Source of the DNA: Halobacterium rubrum
Lineage (GTDB): Archaea; Halobacteriota; Halobacteria; Halobacteriales; Halobacteriaceae
DNA length: 64,000 nt
Assembly: GCF_021729015.1 (NCBI RefSeq)
Contig: NZ_JAJQQZ010000002.1
Coordinates: forward strand, 124,001 to 188,000
Direction: 5' to 3'
Translations under genes and position numbers: made by a program
Notes under the pieces: model-generated
Databases searched by the model: none
Told to the model about the DNA's origin: nothing
What the model saw: the letters and a program-made list of their open reading frames with translations, nothing else
Shown here: positions 17,562-27,200 of the stretch, piece after piece
How positions within the stretch are numbered: the first letter of the stretch is position 1
Layout: each line of letters opens with the position of its first letter

Positions 17562-17873
17562 GCTCGCTCGTAGTGTGCGCACTCACTTGACCGCGGCGCT
17601 ACTCGCGGCCCGTTCCGCCGGAACCCAAACACGTCCCTTCCGAGAGTTCCTACGTGGATTCGCGGCACTCGGGGGTGCCGCTGGTCACACGCTCGGGTCC
17701 GCGAGCGCACGCTCGCTGGCCCACGCTCTCTTGCTGGTGCGGGCTGTCCGCTCGCCCGCGCTCTTCCTGTGTACGCTATCCGCTCGCCTGTTCGATGAAC
17801 GACCCGGTCGGTCGCCGGCCGACGGAGAACGGCCAGAAGAACCGTCGGTTCCGTGGCGTGACCGTCGGTCTCG
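17562..17873. other. Gap between nreA and topA with a short palindrome
   Basis: I find no credible gene here. GCGAGCG (17701-17707) and CGCTCGC (17710-17716) form a 7-bp inverted repeat with a 2-nt spacer. The ACCCAAACAC stretch near 17625-17634 could be a weak TATA region for nreA on the minus strand. Confidence 0.5.
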
Positions 17874-20366
17874 TCAGTCCGCCTGCGCCTGCCAGTCCCG
17901 GATCTTGTCGGCGCTGACGCCCGAGACCTCGTCGGCGACGCCCTCCGGGTCGGCGTCGGCGAGGTCGCCGACGTCCTCGACGCCCGCGTCCTCGAGCTTC
18001 TCGGCGGTCTTCGGGCCGACGCCGTCCAGCGCTTCGAGGCCCTGCTGGCGCTGGCGCTCCTGGTACTCTTGGTAGTTACAGATGGGACAGCCGAGTTCCC
18101 AGGGGTCGTCGTCGTCCTCGCCGTCGTAGACGACGAGCTCGGGGAGGTCGTGGTCGTCGCAGTACGTCTCGGTGACCTCGATGTCGCCCCGGCGGGGCAG
18201 CGGCAGCGAGTACTCGCAGTCCGGGTAGCGGTTGCAGCCGACGAGCCGGCTGCCGGACTGGAGCTGCTTGATGGCGAGTTCGCCGCCGTGCTCCTCGCCA
18301 CAATCGGGACACGGACCGATGATGCGGTCCTCGGACTCGTCGGCCGCCTCGGCCGCGCACAGCGGGCAGCCGTGGACGAACGTGTTCCGGCCGGCGAGCA
18401 TCTTCACCTCGTGGAGGTCGTGTTCGTCGCAGACCTCGTCGAGGACCAGCGGCTCGCCCGACGAGGGCAGCGGGAGCGTGAACCGGCACTCGGGGTAGCC
18501 GTCGCAGCCCACGAAGTACGAGCCGGTGCGGGACTGCCGGACGAGCAGCGTGTCCCCACACTCGGGACAGGGGCCGAGGGTCTTGTCGGCCTTCAGCGAC
18601 GTCCGGAGGTGTTCGCCGATGTCCTCCCGGGAGGCGGTGAGTTCGTCGAACACGCGGTCGAGCATCTCGCGGGACTCCTCGGTCACGTCGTCGAGGGTCT
18701 TCTCGCCGTCGGCGATGGCGGTCATGTCCGCCTCCAGCTCGCTGGTCATCTGCTCGCTGACCACGAGGTCGGCGTAGTCTTCGGCGGCCTCCACGACCGC
18801 CTTCGCGAGCGTCGTCGGCCGCGGCGGGTCGCCCTCGATGTAGCCGCGGTCGTAGAGCTTCTCGATGGTGTTGTGGCGGGTGGACTTCGTCCCGATGCCC
18901 ATCGACTCCATCGTCTCGATGAGCCGGCTCTGGCCGTACCGGCGGGGCGGCTGGGTCTGCTTGGCGTCCAGCCGGGCGTCCGCGATGGCCAGCGCGTCCC
19001 CCTCCTCGACGGCGGGCACGTAGTTTTCGGAGCTGTCGAAGTACGGGTAGACGTCGTGGTAGCCGGGCTCGACGAGGCGCTTCCCGTTGGCCTTCATGGA
19101 CTCGCCGCCGGCCGCGGCGACCACGCGAAGGTGCGCCCACTCCGCCGGGTCCGCGACCGTCGCGAAGAACCGCCGGACGACGAGTTCGTACACTTCCCAC
19201 TCGTCCTCGGAGAGCTGGTTCCGGTCCGGGAAGTCCGTCGTCGGGTGAATCGGCGGGTGGTCGGTGGTCTCCTCGTCGCCGCTGGTCGGCGAGAGGCGGT
19301 CCTGCTCGAGCAGCGACTCGGCGTCGTCGCCGAACACCGTCTGCTCGAACGCCTCCAGCAGTTCGCGCTCGTCGAGGTCGTCCGGGTAGACGGTGTTGTC
19401 CGTACGGGGGTACGTGATGTAGCCCGCGGTGTAGAGGTCCTCGGCGATGCTCATCGCGCGGCCCGCGGAGTACCCCAGCGAGCCCGCCGCGCGGATGAAC
19501 TGCGTGGTGTTGAACGGCGCCGGCGGGTCGTCCGTGCGGGTGCGCCGGGAGACGGACTGGACGACGGCCTCGCCGGCCTCGCGCAGCGTCTCGAAGGCGG
19601 CCTCGGCGTCGTCCTCGTCCCAGACGCGCTCGGCCTCCGTGCCGTCTTCGGGGTCCTCGTAGAAGTACTGGGCCTCGAAGGTGGTGTCGTCCTTGGCGAG
19701 GTCCGCGAACAGCTCCCAGTAGTCGTCGGGTTCGAAGGCCTCGATCTCGCGTTCCTTGTCCACGATGAGCTTCAGGGTCGGCGACTGCACCCGGCCGACC
19801 GAGATGAAGTCCTCGCCCATCTGGCCCGCCGACAGCGACAGGAACCGGGTCAGCGCCGCCCCCCACATCAGGTCGACGATCTGGCGGGCCTCACCGGCCG
19901 CCGCGAGGTCGAAGTCGATGTCGTCGGGGTCGGCGAACGCCGACCGGACCTCGTTGTCCGTGATCGAGGAGAACCGGACGCGTTTGACCGGCACCTGCTC
20001 GTTCACCTCGCGGACGAGCTCGTAGGCCTCCTTCCCGATGAGTTCGCCCTCGCGGTCGTAGTCGGTCGCGATGACGACGTCGTCGGCCTCCCGCGCGAGC
20101 CGCTGGAGCGCGTTCACGATGTCCTCCTGCGTGGGTTCTTTCACCACGTCGGCGTGGACCAGTTCCGCGGGTTCGACGTCCCGCCAGTCGCTGTACTCCG
20201 GGGGGAAGTCGACCCCGACGACGTGGCCGGACAGCCCGATGCAGCGCCGGCCACCCCACTCGTAGACGTTCACGCCCGCGGTCTGCGTCGTCGACGCCCC
20301 TCCCTCCGAGAGGATGTCGGCGATGCGCCGCGCGGCGTTGTTCTTCTCTGTGACGATGAGTTCCAC
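17874..20366 (-). CDS. topA: DNA topoisomerase I (type IA)
   Basis: Relaxes negatively supercoiled DNA by passing one strand through a transient break. The 830-residue enzyme starts with a Toprim domain (VTEKNNAARR, and TDYDREGE at 101-108 with metal-binding acidic residues). The catalytic tyrosine is Tyr319 in YITYPRTDN. Several four-Cys zinc ribbons follow in the last third (GPCPECGD, HGCPLCAAE, GPCPDCGEE, LGCPICNYQ). The final ~45 residues (GLEALDGVGPKTAEKLEDAG) are an added helix-hairpin-helix DNA-binding module. The start is GTG. Unusually for this window, a Shine-Dalgarno GGAGGT lies 8 nt before it. Confidence 0.96.
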   Translation of the reverse strand: MELIVTEKNNAARRIADILSEGGASTTQTAGVNVYEWGGRRCIGLSGHVVGVDFPPEYSDWRDVEPAELVHADVVKEPTQEDIVNALQRLAREADDVVIATDYDREGELIGKEAYELVREVNEQVPVKRVRFSSITDNEVRSAFADPDDIDFDLAAAGEARQIVDLMWGAALTRFLSLSAGQMGEDFISVGRVQSPTLKLIVDKEREIEAFEPDDYWELFADLAKDDTTFEAQYFYEDPEDGTEAERVWDEDDAEAAFETLREAGEAVVQSVSRRTRTDDPPAPFNTTQFIRAAGSLGYSAGRAMSIAEDLYTAGYITYPRTDNTVYPDDLDERELLEAFEQTVFGDDAESLLEQDRLSPTSGDEETTDHPPIHPTTDFPDRNQLSEDEWEVYELVVRRFFATVADPAEWAHLRVVAAAGGESMKANGKRLVEPGYHDVYPYFDSSENYVPAVEEGDALAIADARLDAKQTQPPRRYGQSRLIETMESMGIGTKSTRHNTIEKLYDRGYIEGDPPRPTTLAKAVVEAAEDYADLVVSEQMTSELEADMTAIADGEKTLDDVTEESREMLDRVFDELTASREDIGEHLRTSLKADKTLGPCPECGDTLLVRQSRTGSYFVGCDGYPECRFTLPLPSSGEPLVLDEVCDEHDLHEVKMLAGRNTFVHGCPLCAAEAADESEDRIIGPCPDCGEEHGGELAIKQLQSGSRLVGCNRYPDCEYSLPLPRRGDIEVTETYCDDHDLPELVVYDGEDDDDPWELGCPICNYQEYQERQRQQGLEALDGVGPKTAEKLEDAGVEDVGDLADADPEGVADEVSGVSADKIRDWQAQAD

Positions 20367-20374
20367 GGTGTACT

Positions 20375-20380
20375 ACCTCC
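20375..20380 (-). promoter_or_regulatory. Shine-Dalgarno site of topA
   Basis: GGAGGT on the minus strand, 8 nt before GTG 20366, complements the 3' end of archaeal 16S rRNA. Most genes here look leaderless, so a clear ribosome binding site supports a leadered topA mRNA; a TATA-like GAAATCTTTACC about 57-68 bp upstream of the start fits a leader of roughly 30 nt. Confidence 0.6.
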
Positions 20381-20561
20381 ACCCCTGCGGGTGTCGTTGC
20401 CGGCGATAGGCCGGGACCCCGGGTAAAGATTTCGCACGCCAGAACCGCCAGCAGGCGCCGCCCCAGACGCGCTCGCGGCCGGTCGACCGAGCGCGGCCGT
20501 GCGAGCAGTCGCCTGCGTCACGGGCGGGGACTCGCGAGCGCCGCAGGCGGGCGGCCGCGTC

Positions 20562-20584
20562 GCGCTCGCAGCGCCTGCGAGCGC
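20562..20584. repeat. Perfect 10-bp inverted repeat with 3-nt loop
   Basis: GCGCTCGCAG (20562-20571) and CTGCGAGCGC (20575-20584) are exact inverse complements around CGC. The palindrome occupies the place where the TATA box of the gene at 20602 would be expected (18-40 bp upstream), in a stretch that has no AT-rich element at all. Confidence 0.8.
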
Positions 20585-20601
20585 ACGCAAGAACTACCCC
20601 C

Positions 20602-21012
20602 GTGGCCCGGGTCGACTCGCTCGTGAATCGCTACGAGTACTCGCGACTCCTCGGAATCGCCCTCCTCGTCCTCGGCGCCGGTGCGCTCGCACTCGTCTAC
20701 CCGCCCTCCCCTGCTCTCGGCGCACAGGCCGTCCTGCTCGTCGTCGCCGGCGGCTTCCACATCCTCTCCGGGACGCCGAGCGCGCTCCGCGAGCGCGTCG
20801 GCCCCCACCGGCTGCTCGGCGCCGGCAACGTCCTCCTCGGCGCGTCGCTGGCCGTCTCGGGCCTCGGCGACGTCGCTGGCGGCACCGACGGCGACGTGGT
20901 TTACGCCGCCGCCGTGCTGCTGGGCGGCCTCAGCCTCGTCGGCGTCGGGCTGGCGTACATCGTCCGGCCGTCCGCGTTCGGTCTCGGGCCCGACGGCTTC
21001 CCCGAGCAGTGA
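20602..21012 (+). CDS. Small haloarchaeal membrane protein
   Basis: A 136-residue protein with a GTG start and about four membrane helices (near 16-35, 40-55, 70-88 and 99-121) joined by very short loops. No catalytic motif is visible and I do not recognise a function. It is convergent with the disrupted acetyltransferase. Its upstream region carries a strong palindrome instead of a TATA box, so how it is transcribed is unclear. Confidence 0.7.
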   Translation: MARVDSLVNRYEYSRLLGIALLVLGAGALALVYPPSPALGAQAVLLVVAGGFHILSGTPSALRERVGPHRLLGAGNVLLGASLAVSGLGDVAGGTDGDVVYAAAVLLGGLSLVGVGLAYIVRPSAFGLGPDGFPEQ

Positions 21013-21013
21013 C

Positions 21014-21499
21014 TCACTCCACCCGGTAGAACATCCCCTTCGAGGCGGGCCGGGTCTCCTCGAACCCCCACTGCCGTCAGAACGCGCGTTCTGACGTTCT
21101 CGAAAATCGCGAGGCGATTTTCGAATGTTCGTAGAAGCCGTCGACGTCCACCGTGAGGTTCACGTACGCGTTCGGCGGCGCGTGCTCGTCGAGGTACGCC
21201 ATCACGGCGTCCATCAGTTGCGTGCCGAGCCCCTGGAGCTGGTGGTCGGGGTGGACGACCATGTCACAGACGTGGTAGACCGAGCCGCCGTCCCCGACGA
21301 TTCTGGCCATACCAACCGTGTCGGACCCCTCCTCGACGACGGTGACGCCGTAGACGGAGTTCGGGAGGCCGCGTTCGACGCCCTCCCGCGAGCGCGCAGA
21401 CATCCCGGCTGCGGCCCGCAGTTCCTGGAAGCGCTCGACCGTCGGGAGCGCCTCGCGGAGTTCGTAGCTCTTACCCTGGCGTGGCTGGACTCGGCGCAA
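21014..21499 (-). pseudogene. GNAT-family N-acetyltransferase interrupted by a palindromic insertion
   Basis: The GNAT fold is intact up to the last strand: VYGVTVVEEGSDTVGMARIVGDG, then VCDMVVHPDHQLQGLGTQLMDA (the acetyl-CoA-binding loop reads QLQGLG), then VDGFYE. Here about 54 bp of palindromic sequence is inserted and brings in a TGA stop. Beyond it, in the same frame, the normal family ending can still be read at 21014-21071 (WGFEETRPASKGMFYRVE, stop). The start is also poor: the expected MSYELREAL reads KSYELREAL, so the ATG may have become AAG; TTG 21499 is the nearest alternative. It lies just downstream of gatB on the same strand. Probably a recently inactivated acetyltransferase of unknown substrate. 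Confidence 0.8.
21072..21125. mobile_element. ~54-bp two-hairpin palindromic element inside the GNAT gene
   Basis: Two hairpins lie side by side: GTCAGAACGC / GCGTTCTGAC (21076-21095, perfect, no loop) and CGAAAATCGC / GCGATTTTCG (21101-21110 and 21114-21123, 3-nt loop). Reading frame on both sides belongs to one acetyltransferase, so the block is an insertion. A second element of the same length, layout and first hairpin lies in the gene at 52706-53263. No transposase is encoded; this is a miniature, non-autonomous element or repetitive palindrome. Exact borders are uncertain by a few bases. Confidence 0.75.
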
Positions 21500-21579
21500 A
21501 GTCGTGTCGGTTCGGCCCACCGGGCCAGACGAGTGCCGGCGTTCAGCGGCGCGAATCCGAGACAAGTAGACGGGCTCGC

Positions 21580-23055
21580 CTACGCCAGTTCCTCGCGGAG
21601 CAGTTCGTTGACCTGCCCGGGGTCGGCGCTGCCGCCCGTCTTCCCCATCACCTGGCCGACGAGGAAGTTCAGCGCGTCGTCCTCGCCGTCGTGGTAGTCT
21701 TCGACGGCGTCGGGGTTCTCCTCGATGGCTTCCGTGACGGCCTGTGCGACCTCGTCGCCCGAGGTCTTCCCGAGGCCCTCGGCCTCGACGACGTCGTCCG
21801 GGCCGCGGCCCTCGTCGAGCATCGTCCGCAACACGACCTCCTCGGCGTTCTTCGACGTGATCTCGTCCTCGGCGACCAGTTCGACCAGGCGCTCGAACTC
21901 GTCGTAGCGGTCCGCCACGTCGTCGAGCGAGAGGTCGCGGTAGTTGAGTTCGCCGAGGACGTTGTCCGCCACCCAGGTCGCCGCGAGGCCGGCGTCGTAC
22001 TCGTCGGCGAGCTCCTCGAAGAGGTCCGCGACAGCCTTCCGCGACGTGAGCTTCGACGCGGTCTCGTCACCGACGCCGTACTCCGCCTGGAAGCGCTCGC
22101 GGCGCGCGTCCGGCAGCTCCGGGATCGGGATCTCCTCTTTCCAGTCCGAGACCTCGAGTGGCGGGATGTCGGCCTCCCGGAAGTAGCGGTAGTCTTTCTC
22201 CTCCTCCTTCGACCGCATCGAGACCGTGACGCCCCGGGCCTCGTCCCAGTGGCGGGTCTCCTGCTCGACCGCCATCCCGCGCTCGAGCTGGTTGCGCTGC
22301 CGGGTGATCTCGTAGGCCAGCGCCTTCTGGGCGGCGCGGTGACTGGAGATGTTCTTCACCTCTGTGCGGTTCGCGGACTCGAGGACCTCGTGGCTCGGGC
22401 CACCGTCCAGGTCCTCGCTGTCCACCATCGAGATGTTGGCGTCGACGCGCAGGCTGCCGTCGCGCTCGGCGTCGAAGATGCCGAGGTACTCCAGGACCTC
22501 GGTGAGCTTCGCGAGGAACGACCGGACCTCGTCGGCCGCCCGGAAGTCCGGCCTGGTGACGATCTCCATCAGCGGCGTGCCGGCGCGGTTGTAGTCCACG
22601 AGCGTGTAGTCGGCGTCCTCGATGCTACCGCCGACGTGCTGGAGGCTCCCCGGGTCCTCCTCGAGGTGCGCTCGCTCGATGCCGATGACGCGCCGGTCGT
22701 CGCCGGTGCCGACCTCGAGTTCGCCGTCCTGGCAGATCGGGGCGTCGTACTGCGTGATCTGGAACCCCTTCGGGAGGTCGGGGTAGAAGTAGTTCTTCCG
22801 GTGGAAGCGCGTCCGCTCGGGGATGTTGGCGTCGATAGCCTTCCCGAGTTTGACGGCGGCCTCGACGGCGCCCTCGTTCAGCACGGGCAGCGCCCCCGGG
22901 AGCCCGAGACAGACGGGACACGTGTGTGTGTTCGGGTCGGCGTCGGCGGTGTCCGTCGAACACCCACAGAAGATCTTGGTGTCCGTCTCCAGTTGCACGT
23001 GGACCTCCAGCCCGATGACGGCCGCGAGGTCCCTGTCCTGGACTTGCTGGCTCAT
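21580..23055 (-). CDS. gatB: Asp-tRNA(Asn)/Glu-tRNA(Gln) amidotransferase subunit B
   Basis: The 491-residue B subunit of the GatCAB amidotransferase, which converts misacylated Glu-tRNA(Gln) and/or Asp-tRNA(Asn) to the correct aminoacyl-tRNA. IGLEVHVQLETDTKIFCGC opens the cradle domain; Cys residues in FCGC and CPVC match the zinc-binding pattern. YYNRAG-type (VDYNRAGTPLMEIVT) and SLRVDANIS motifs follow. The C-terminal YqeY-like tail (LNFLVGQVMGKTGGSADP) binds tRNA. gatA and gatC are not in the window. A TATA-like AATGCTTT lies about 30 bp upstream. The disrupted GNAT gene follows on the same strand. Confidence 0.95.
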   Translation of the reverse strand: MSQQVQDRDLAAVIGLEVHVQLETDTKIFCGCSTDTADADPNTHTCPVCLGLPGALPVLNEGAVEAAVKLGKAIDANIPERTRFHRKNYFYPDLPKGFQITQYDAPICQDGELEVGTGDDRRVIGIERAHLEEDPGSLQHVGGSIEDADYTLVDYNRAGTPLMEIVTRPDFRAADEVRSFLAKLTEVLEYLGIFDAERDGSLRVDANISMVDSEDLDGGPSHEVLESANRTEVKNISSHRAAQKALAYEITRQRNQLERGMAVEQETRHWDEARGVTVSMRSKEEEKDYRYFREADIPPLEVSDWKEEIPIPELPDARRERFQAEYGVGDETASKLTSRKAVADLFEELADEYDAGLAATWVADNVLGELNYRDLSLDDVADRYDEFERLVELVAEDEITSKNAEEVVLRTMLDEGRGPDDVVEAEGLGKTSGDEVAQAVTEAIEENPDAVEDYHDGEDDALNFLVGQVMGKTGGSADPGQVNELLREELA

Positions 23056-23157
23056 TGCGTCCCGCTACGGGGACCGGTGCCGAAAGCATTACGTCTGGGC
23101 GCTGGCGGCCGGTCACTCGCTCGCGCGGCGTTCTGCAGACCGCGGACCGCGGGGAGC

Positions 23158-23167
23158 GCTTTTTGTG
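23158..23167 (+). promoter_or_regulatory. TATA-like element of the winged-helix gene
   Basis: GCTTTTTGTG ends 21 bp before GTG 23188 and is the only AT-rich stretch in the gap; the spacing fits a leaderless start. Confidence 0.5.
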
Positions 23168-23187
23168 CCGTGCCCTGAACAGCAGGT

Positions 23188-23538
23188 GTGAGCGACGCGC
23201 CGCCGCCCGACGACTTCCTCGCGCTCCTCGGGGACGAGTACGCCCGCGCGGTCCTCATCGCCGCCACGGACAGACCCATGACAGCAACCAGCATCGCGGC
23301 CGAAATCGACGCCGCGGAATCCACCGTCTACGAGCGCATCGACGACCTGCGAGCCGCCGGCTTCCTCGCAGAAACCACCCGCCGGGACGCCGACGGGAAC
23401 CACTACGCGGAGTACCACGCCCGCCTCGAACGGCTCGTGGTTCGCGTGACCGGCGACGGCTTCGAGCTCGACGCCGACTACACGGACCACGACGAGACTG
23501 CCGAGCGGCTCCGGGCGCTCTGGAGGGACGTCCGATGA
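23188..23538 (+). CDS. ArsR-like winged-helix transcriptional regulator
   Basis: A 116-residue DNA-binding protein with a GTG start. The winged helix spans about 10-75: FLALLGDEYARAVLIAATDRPMTATSIAAEID forms the first helices, and AAESTVYERIDDLRAAGFLAE contains the recognition helix and leads into the wing. The C-terminal strand-rich part may dimerise. Its ATGA overlap with the next gene means both are co-transcribed and coupled. The pair (regulator plus small membrane protein) is common in haloarchaea; the controlled genes are unknown. Confidence 0.82.
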   Translation: MSDAPPPDDFLALLGDEYARAVLIAATDRPMTATSIAAEIDAAESTVYERIDDLRAAGFLAETTRRDADGNHYAEYHARLERLVVRVTGDGFELDADYTDHDETAERLRALWRDVR

Positions 23539-23852
23539 GCACCAGCGAAGTGCTCGTCTGGGTGAACTCGGGGCTCGGACTGCTGGCACTTGCCGCGACA
23601 CTGTTCCTCGCCGGAAAGGCGTTCGTCGCGTACCGGCGCCACGACGACCGGTCCATGCTGTTGTTCGGTGTCGGCTTGCTGCTGGTCATGGTCGCGCCCA
23701 CCGCCGTCGCCCTGTCGTGGGGAACAGTCGTGCGGCCAGCGCTCGGAGACCCAGTACAGGTGGTTCCCCGGCTGCTCGTGGAGATCGCCGAACAGCTGCT
23801 CCGGCTCGCCGGCATCGGTGCGCTCGTCGCGTCCCTGTACGTTCGCGAGTGA
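23535..23852 (+). CDS. Small membrane protein coupled to a regulator (DUF7521 type)
   Basis: A 105-residue protein with three hydrophobic helices (about 6-28, 41-62 and 86-103). The start ATG overlaps the regulator's stop (ATGA). A basic stretch AYRRHDDRS sits between helices 1 and 2. It resembles small haloarchaeal membrane proteins found next to winged-helix genes, so it may relay a membrane signal to the regulator; this is inference from position only. Confidence 0.75.
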   Translation: MSTSEVLVWVNSGLGLLALAATLFLAGKAFVAYRRHDDRSMLLFGVGLLLVMVAPTAVALSWGTVVRPALGDPVQVVPRLLVEIAEQLLRLAGIGALVASLYVRE

Positions 23853-23935
23853 ACGCGTCGGCCAGTTTGTTGTGCGACGCGTGTCTGACGCACGTCCGAT
23901 ACACCCTTTTACGTATCGAGACCGGTTCACACGGT

Positions 23936-24226
23936 ATGAGCGACGACGACGACCGCGTGGACGAGCTGGAGGACCGGGTCGCCGAACTGGAGGCGACGGT
24001 GCGGGGCCTGACCGAGGAGCTCGTCGACGCCAGCGAGCGCATCCGGACACTCGAAGCCGAACTGGACCGGACGCCCTCGACGGCCGAGCTCCGGGAGGCC
24101 CGCGAGGAGGCGCCCGTCGAGCCCGACGACGAGACGGCCGACCACGATGACGAAGCGCCTAAGAGCACGGGCGACGACGCCGACGACAACGAGGAGTCGG
24201 GCCTGGACGACATCATCGTCGCCTGA
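23936..24226 (+). CDS. Small acidic coiled-coil protein upstream of smc
   Basis: A 96-residue protein: a clear coiled coil in the first half (VDELEDRVAELEATVRGL and continuing to about residue 48), then a very acidic disordered tail, ending in the conserved-looking LDDIIVA. Function unknown. It lies 21 bp before smc and on the same strand, in the position held by similar genes in other haloarchaea, so it may be co-transcribed with smc-scpA. A TATA-like ACCCTTTTACG is about 25-35 bp upstream of ATG 23936. Confidence 0.75.
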   Translation: MSDDDDRVDELEDRVAELEATVRGLTEELVDASERIRTLEAELDRTPSTAELREAREEAPVEPDDETADHDDEAPKSTGDDADDNEESGLDDIIVA

Positions 24227-24247
24227 GGGCGGCTCCGCCTCTCCCCC

Positions 24248-27200
24248 ATGTACATAGAGGAAATCGTCCTCGAGAACTTCAAGAGCTTCGCGGGTACCAC
24301 CCGGATTCCCTTCTACGAGGACTTCACCACCATCAGCGGTCCGAACGGTTCCGGGAAGTCGAACATCATCGACGCCGTGCTGTTCGCGCTGGGGCTGGCG
24401 CGCACGTCGGGGATGCGCGCGGAGAAACTCACCGACCTCATCTACAACCCCGCCCACGAGGACGCCGAGGGCACCGCCGGCCCGGCGGAGGCCAGCGTCG
24501 AGGTCGTCCTGAACAACGAGGAGGGCGCGCTGTCCCGGTCGCAGGTGACCACCGCCGCCGGCTCGGACAACGTCGGCGACGTGGACACAATCACCGTGAA
24601 GCGGCGCGTGAAGCGCACGGACGACAACTACTACTCGTACTACTACCTGAACGGCCGGTCGGTGAACCTCTCGGACATCCAGGACCTGCTCGCGCAGGCG
24701 GGCGTCGCGCCGGAGGGGTACAACGTCGTGATGCAGGGCGACGTCACCGGCATCATCAACATGACCGCGGGCGAGCGCCGCGAGATCGTCGACGAGATCG
24801 CGGGCGTCGCGGAGTTCGACGCCAAGAAGGCCGACGCCTTCGAGGAGCTGGAGGTCGTCGAGGACCGCATCGGCGAGGCCGACCTCAAAATCGAGGAGAA
24901 GCGCGACCGCCTCGAGCAGCTCGCCGACGAGCGGGAGACCGCACTCGAGTACCGGGGTCTCCAGGACGAGAAGCAGGAGTACGAGAGCTACGCGAAGGCC
25001 GCCGAGCTCGAGGAGAAGCGCTCGGACGTGGCGGCCACCAGGGCGGACATCGCCGAGCGGGAGGCCGAACTGGACGAACTCGAGGCGGAACTGGACGAGC
25101 GCCGCGGCACCGTGCTCCGCCTGGAGGAGGACCTCGAGGACCTGAACGCCGAAATCGAGCGGAAAGGCGAGGACGAGCAGCTCGCCATCAAGCGCGAGAT
25201 GGAGGAGATCAAAGGCGACATCTCGCGGCTGGAAGACAAGACCGAGGCCTGCGAGGACCGGATTCAGAACGCGGAGGCCGAGCGCCGGGAGGCGTTCGTC
25301 GAGATCGACCGCAAGCAGGAGCAGATCGACGAGCTGGAGGACGACATCAAGGACGTGAAAGTCGAGAAGGCGTCGGTGACGGCGGACATCCAGGAGCGCC
25401 GCAGCGAACTCGCCGACGTCGAGGCCGAGATCGAGTCCGTGGACACCGAGTTCGACGAGCTGAAAGCCGACCTCGGCGAGAAGAAGGAGGCCCTCGAGGA
25501 CGCGAAAAGCGAACGCAACGACCTCCAGCGCGAGCAGGACCGGCTGCTTGACGAGGCGAAACGCCGCAGCGAACAGCTCGAGGACGCCGAGGCCGACCTG
25601 GAGGACGCGCGCGCCGAGATTCCGGAGCTGGACGCCACGCTGGACGAGCTCGCGGACGAACTGGAGAAGGCGAAACGGAATCGCGAGCAGATCGTCGACG
25701 TGGTCGAGGACCTCAAGCAGGAGAAGAGCGAGCGCCAGGACGACCTCGCGGAGGTCGAAGACGACCTCTCCGCCGCCCAGGAGGAGTACGCGCGCCTGGA
25801 GGCGCAGGCCGACCAGTCCGGAGACTCGTCGTACGGGAAGGCCGTGACGACGATTCTGCAAAGCGAGAAAGACGGCGTGCACGGCACCGTCGGGCAGCTC
25901 GGCGGCGTGGGCGAGCAGTACGCGACTGCCTGCGAGACGGCCGCAGGCGGCCGGCTTGCGAACGTGGTGGTGGACGACGACGGCGTCGGCCAGCGCTGCA
26001 TCGAGTACCTCAAGCAGCGCAACGCCGGCCGCGCCACGTTCCTCCCTATCACGAAGATGCAACACCGGTCGCTGTCGAGCACGCCCAGTATGCCGGGCGT
26101 GGTGGACTTCGCGTACAACCTCGTGGACTTCGACGAGCAGTACGCACCCATCTTCTCGTACGTGCTCGGGAGCACGCTCGTCGTCGAGGACATGGAGACC
26201 GCCCGGGACCTGATGGGCGACTACCGGCTCGTGACGCTGGCTGGCGAGCTCGTCGAGAAGTCCGGCGCGATGACGGGCGGCAGCCGGTCGGGCTCCCGGT
26301 ACTCGTTCTCGAAGTCGGGCAAGGGCCAGCTCGAGCGGGTGGCCGAGCGCATCCAGCGCCTGGAGGACGAGCGCGAGGACATCCGGCAGGACGTCCGCGA
26401 AATCGACCAGCGGCTGGACGACGCGCGGGACCGCCGGCAGGACGCCACCGACCAGGTGCGGTCTATCCAGACCGACATCGAGGCCGCCGAGGAGGACCGC
26501 GACGCCGCCGAGGAGCGCGTCGGCGAACTCGAGCAGCGCATCGAGGAGCTGCGGGGCGAACGCGAGGACGTCGACGAGGAGATGCAGGCCATCGAGGCCG
26601 ACATCGCCGACAAGCAGGGCGACATCGCCGACCTCGAGGCCGAAATCGACGAGCTGGAGGCGGAGCTGGCGGACTCGAAGATTCCCGAGCTCACCGCCGA
26701 GAAGGAGGACATCGAGGCGACCATCGCAGACCTGGAGGACCGCGTGGACGACCTCGACGGCGAGCTGAACAGCCTCGAGCTGGAGAAGGAGTACGCCGAG
26801 GACGCCGTCGAGGACCTCCACGACGACATCGAGGCCGCCCAGAACCGCAAAGCCGACCAGCAGGAGCGCATCGAGGAGCTGGAGGGCGACATCGAGGCCA
26901 AACAGGCCGAACTCGCGGAGAAGGAGGAGGCAGTCGCCGAACTCGAGGAGGAGCTCGCAGACCTGAAAAGCGACCGCGAGGACCTCAAAGGCGACCTCCG
27001 CGACGCGAAAGACGCCCGCGACGAGCAGGCCAGCGAGGTCGAGAAAGTCCGGAACCGTCTGGAGAGCCTGCGGAAGGCGGAGGAGAAGCTCAGCGAGGAA
27101 ATCGACGAACTGGAGGACGCCGTCGGCGACTACGACCCCGAGGAGATTCCGGACCTCGACGAGGTCGAGGAGAACGTCGCGCGGCTGGAGCGTCGCATGG

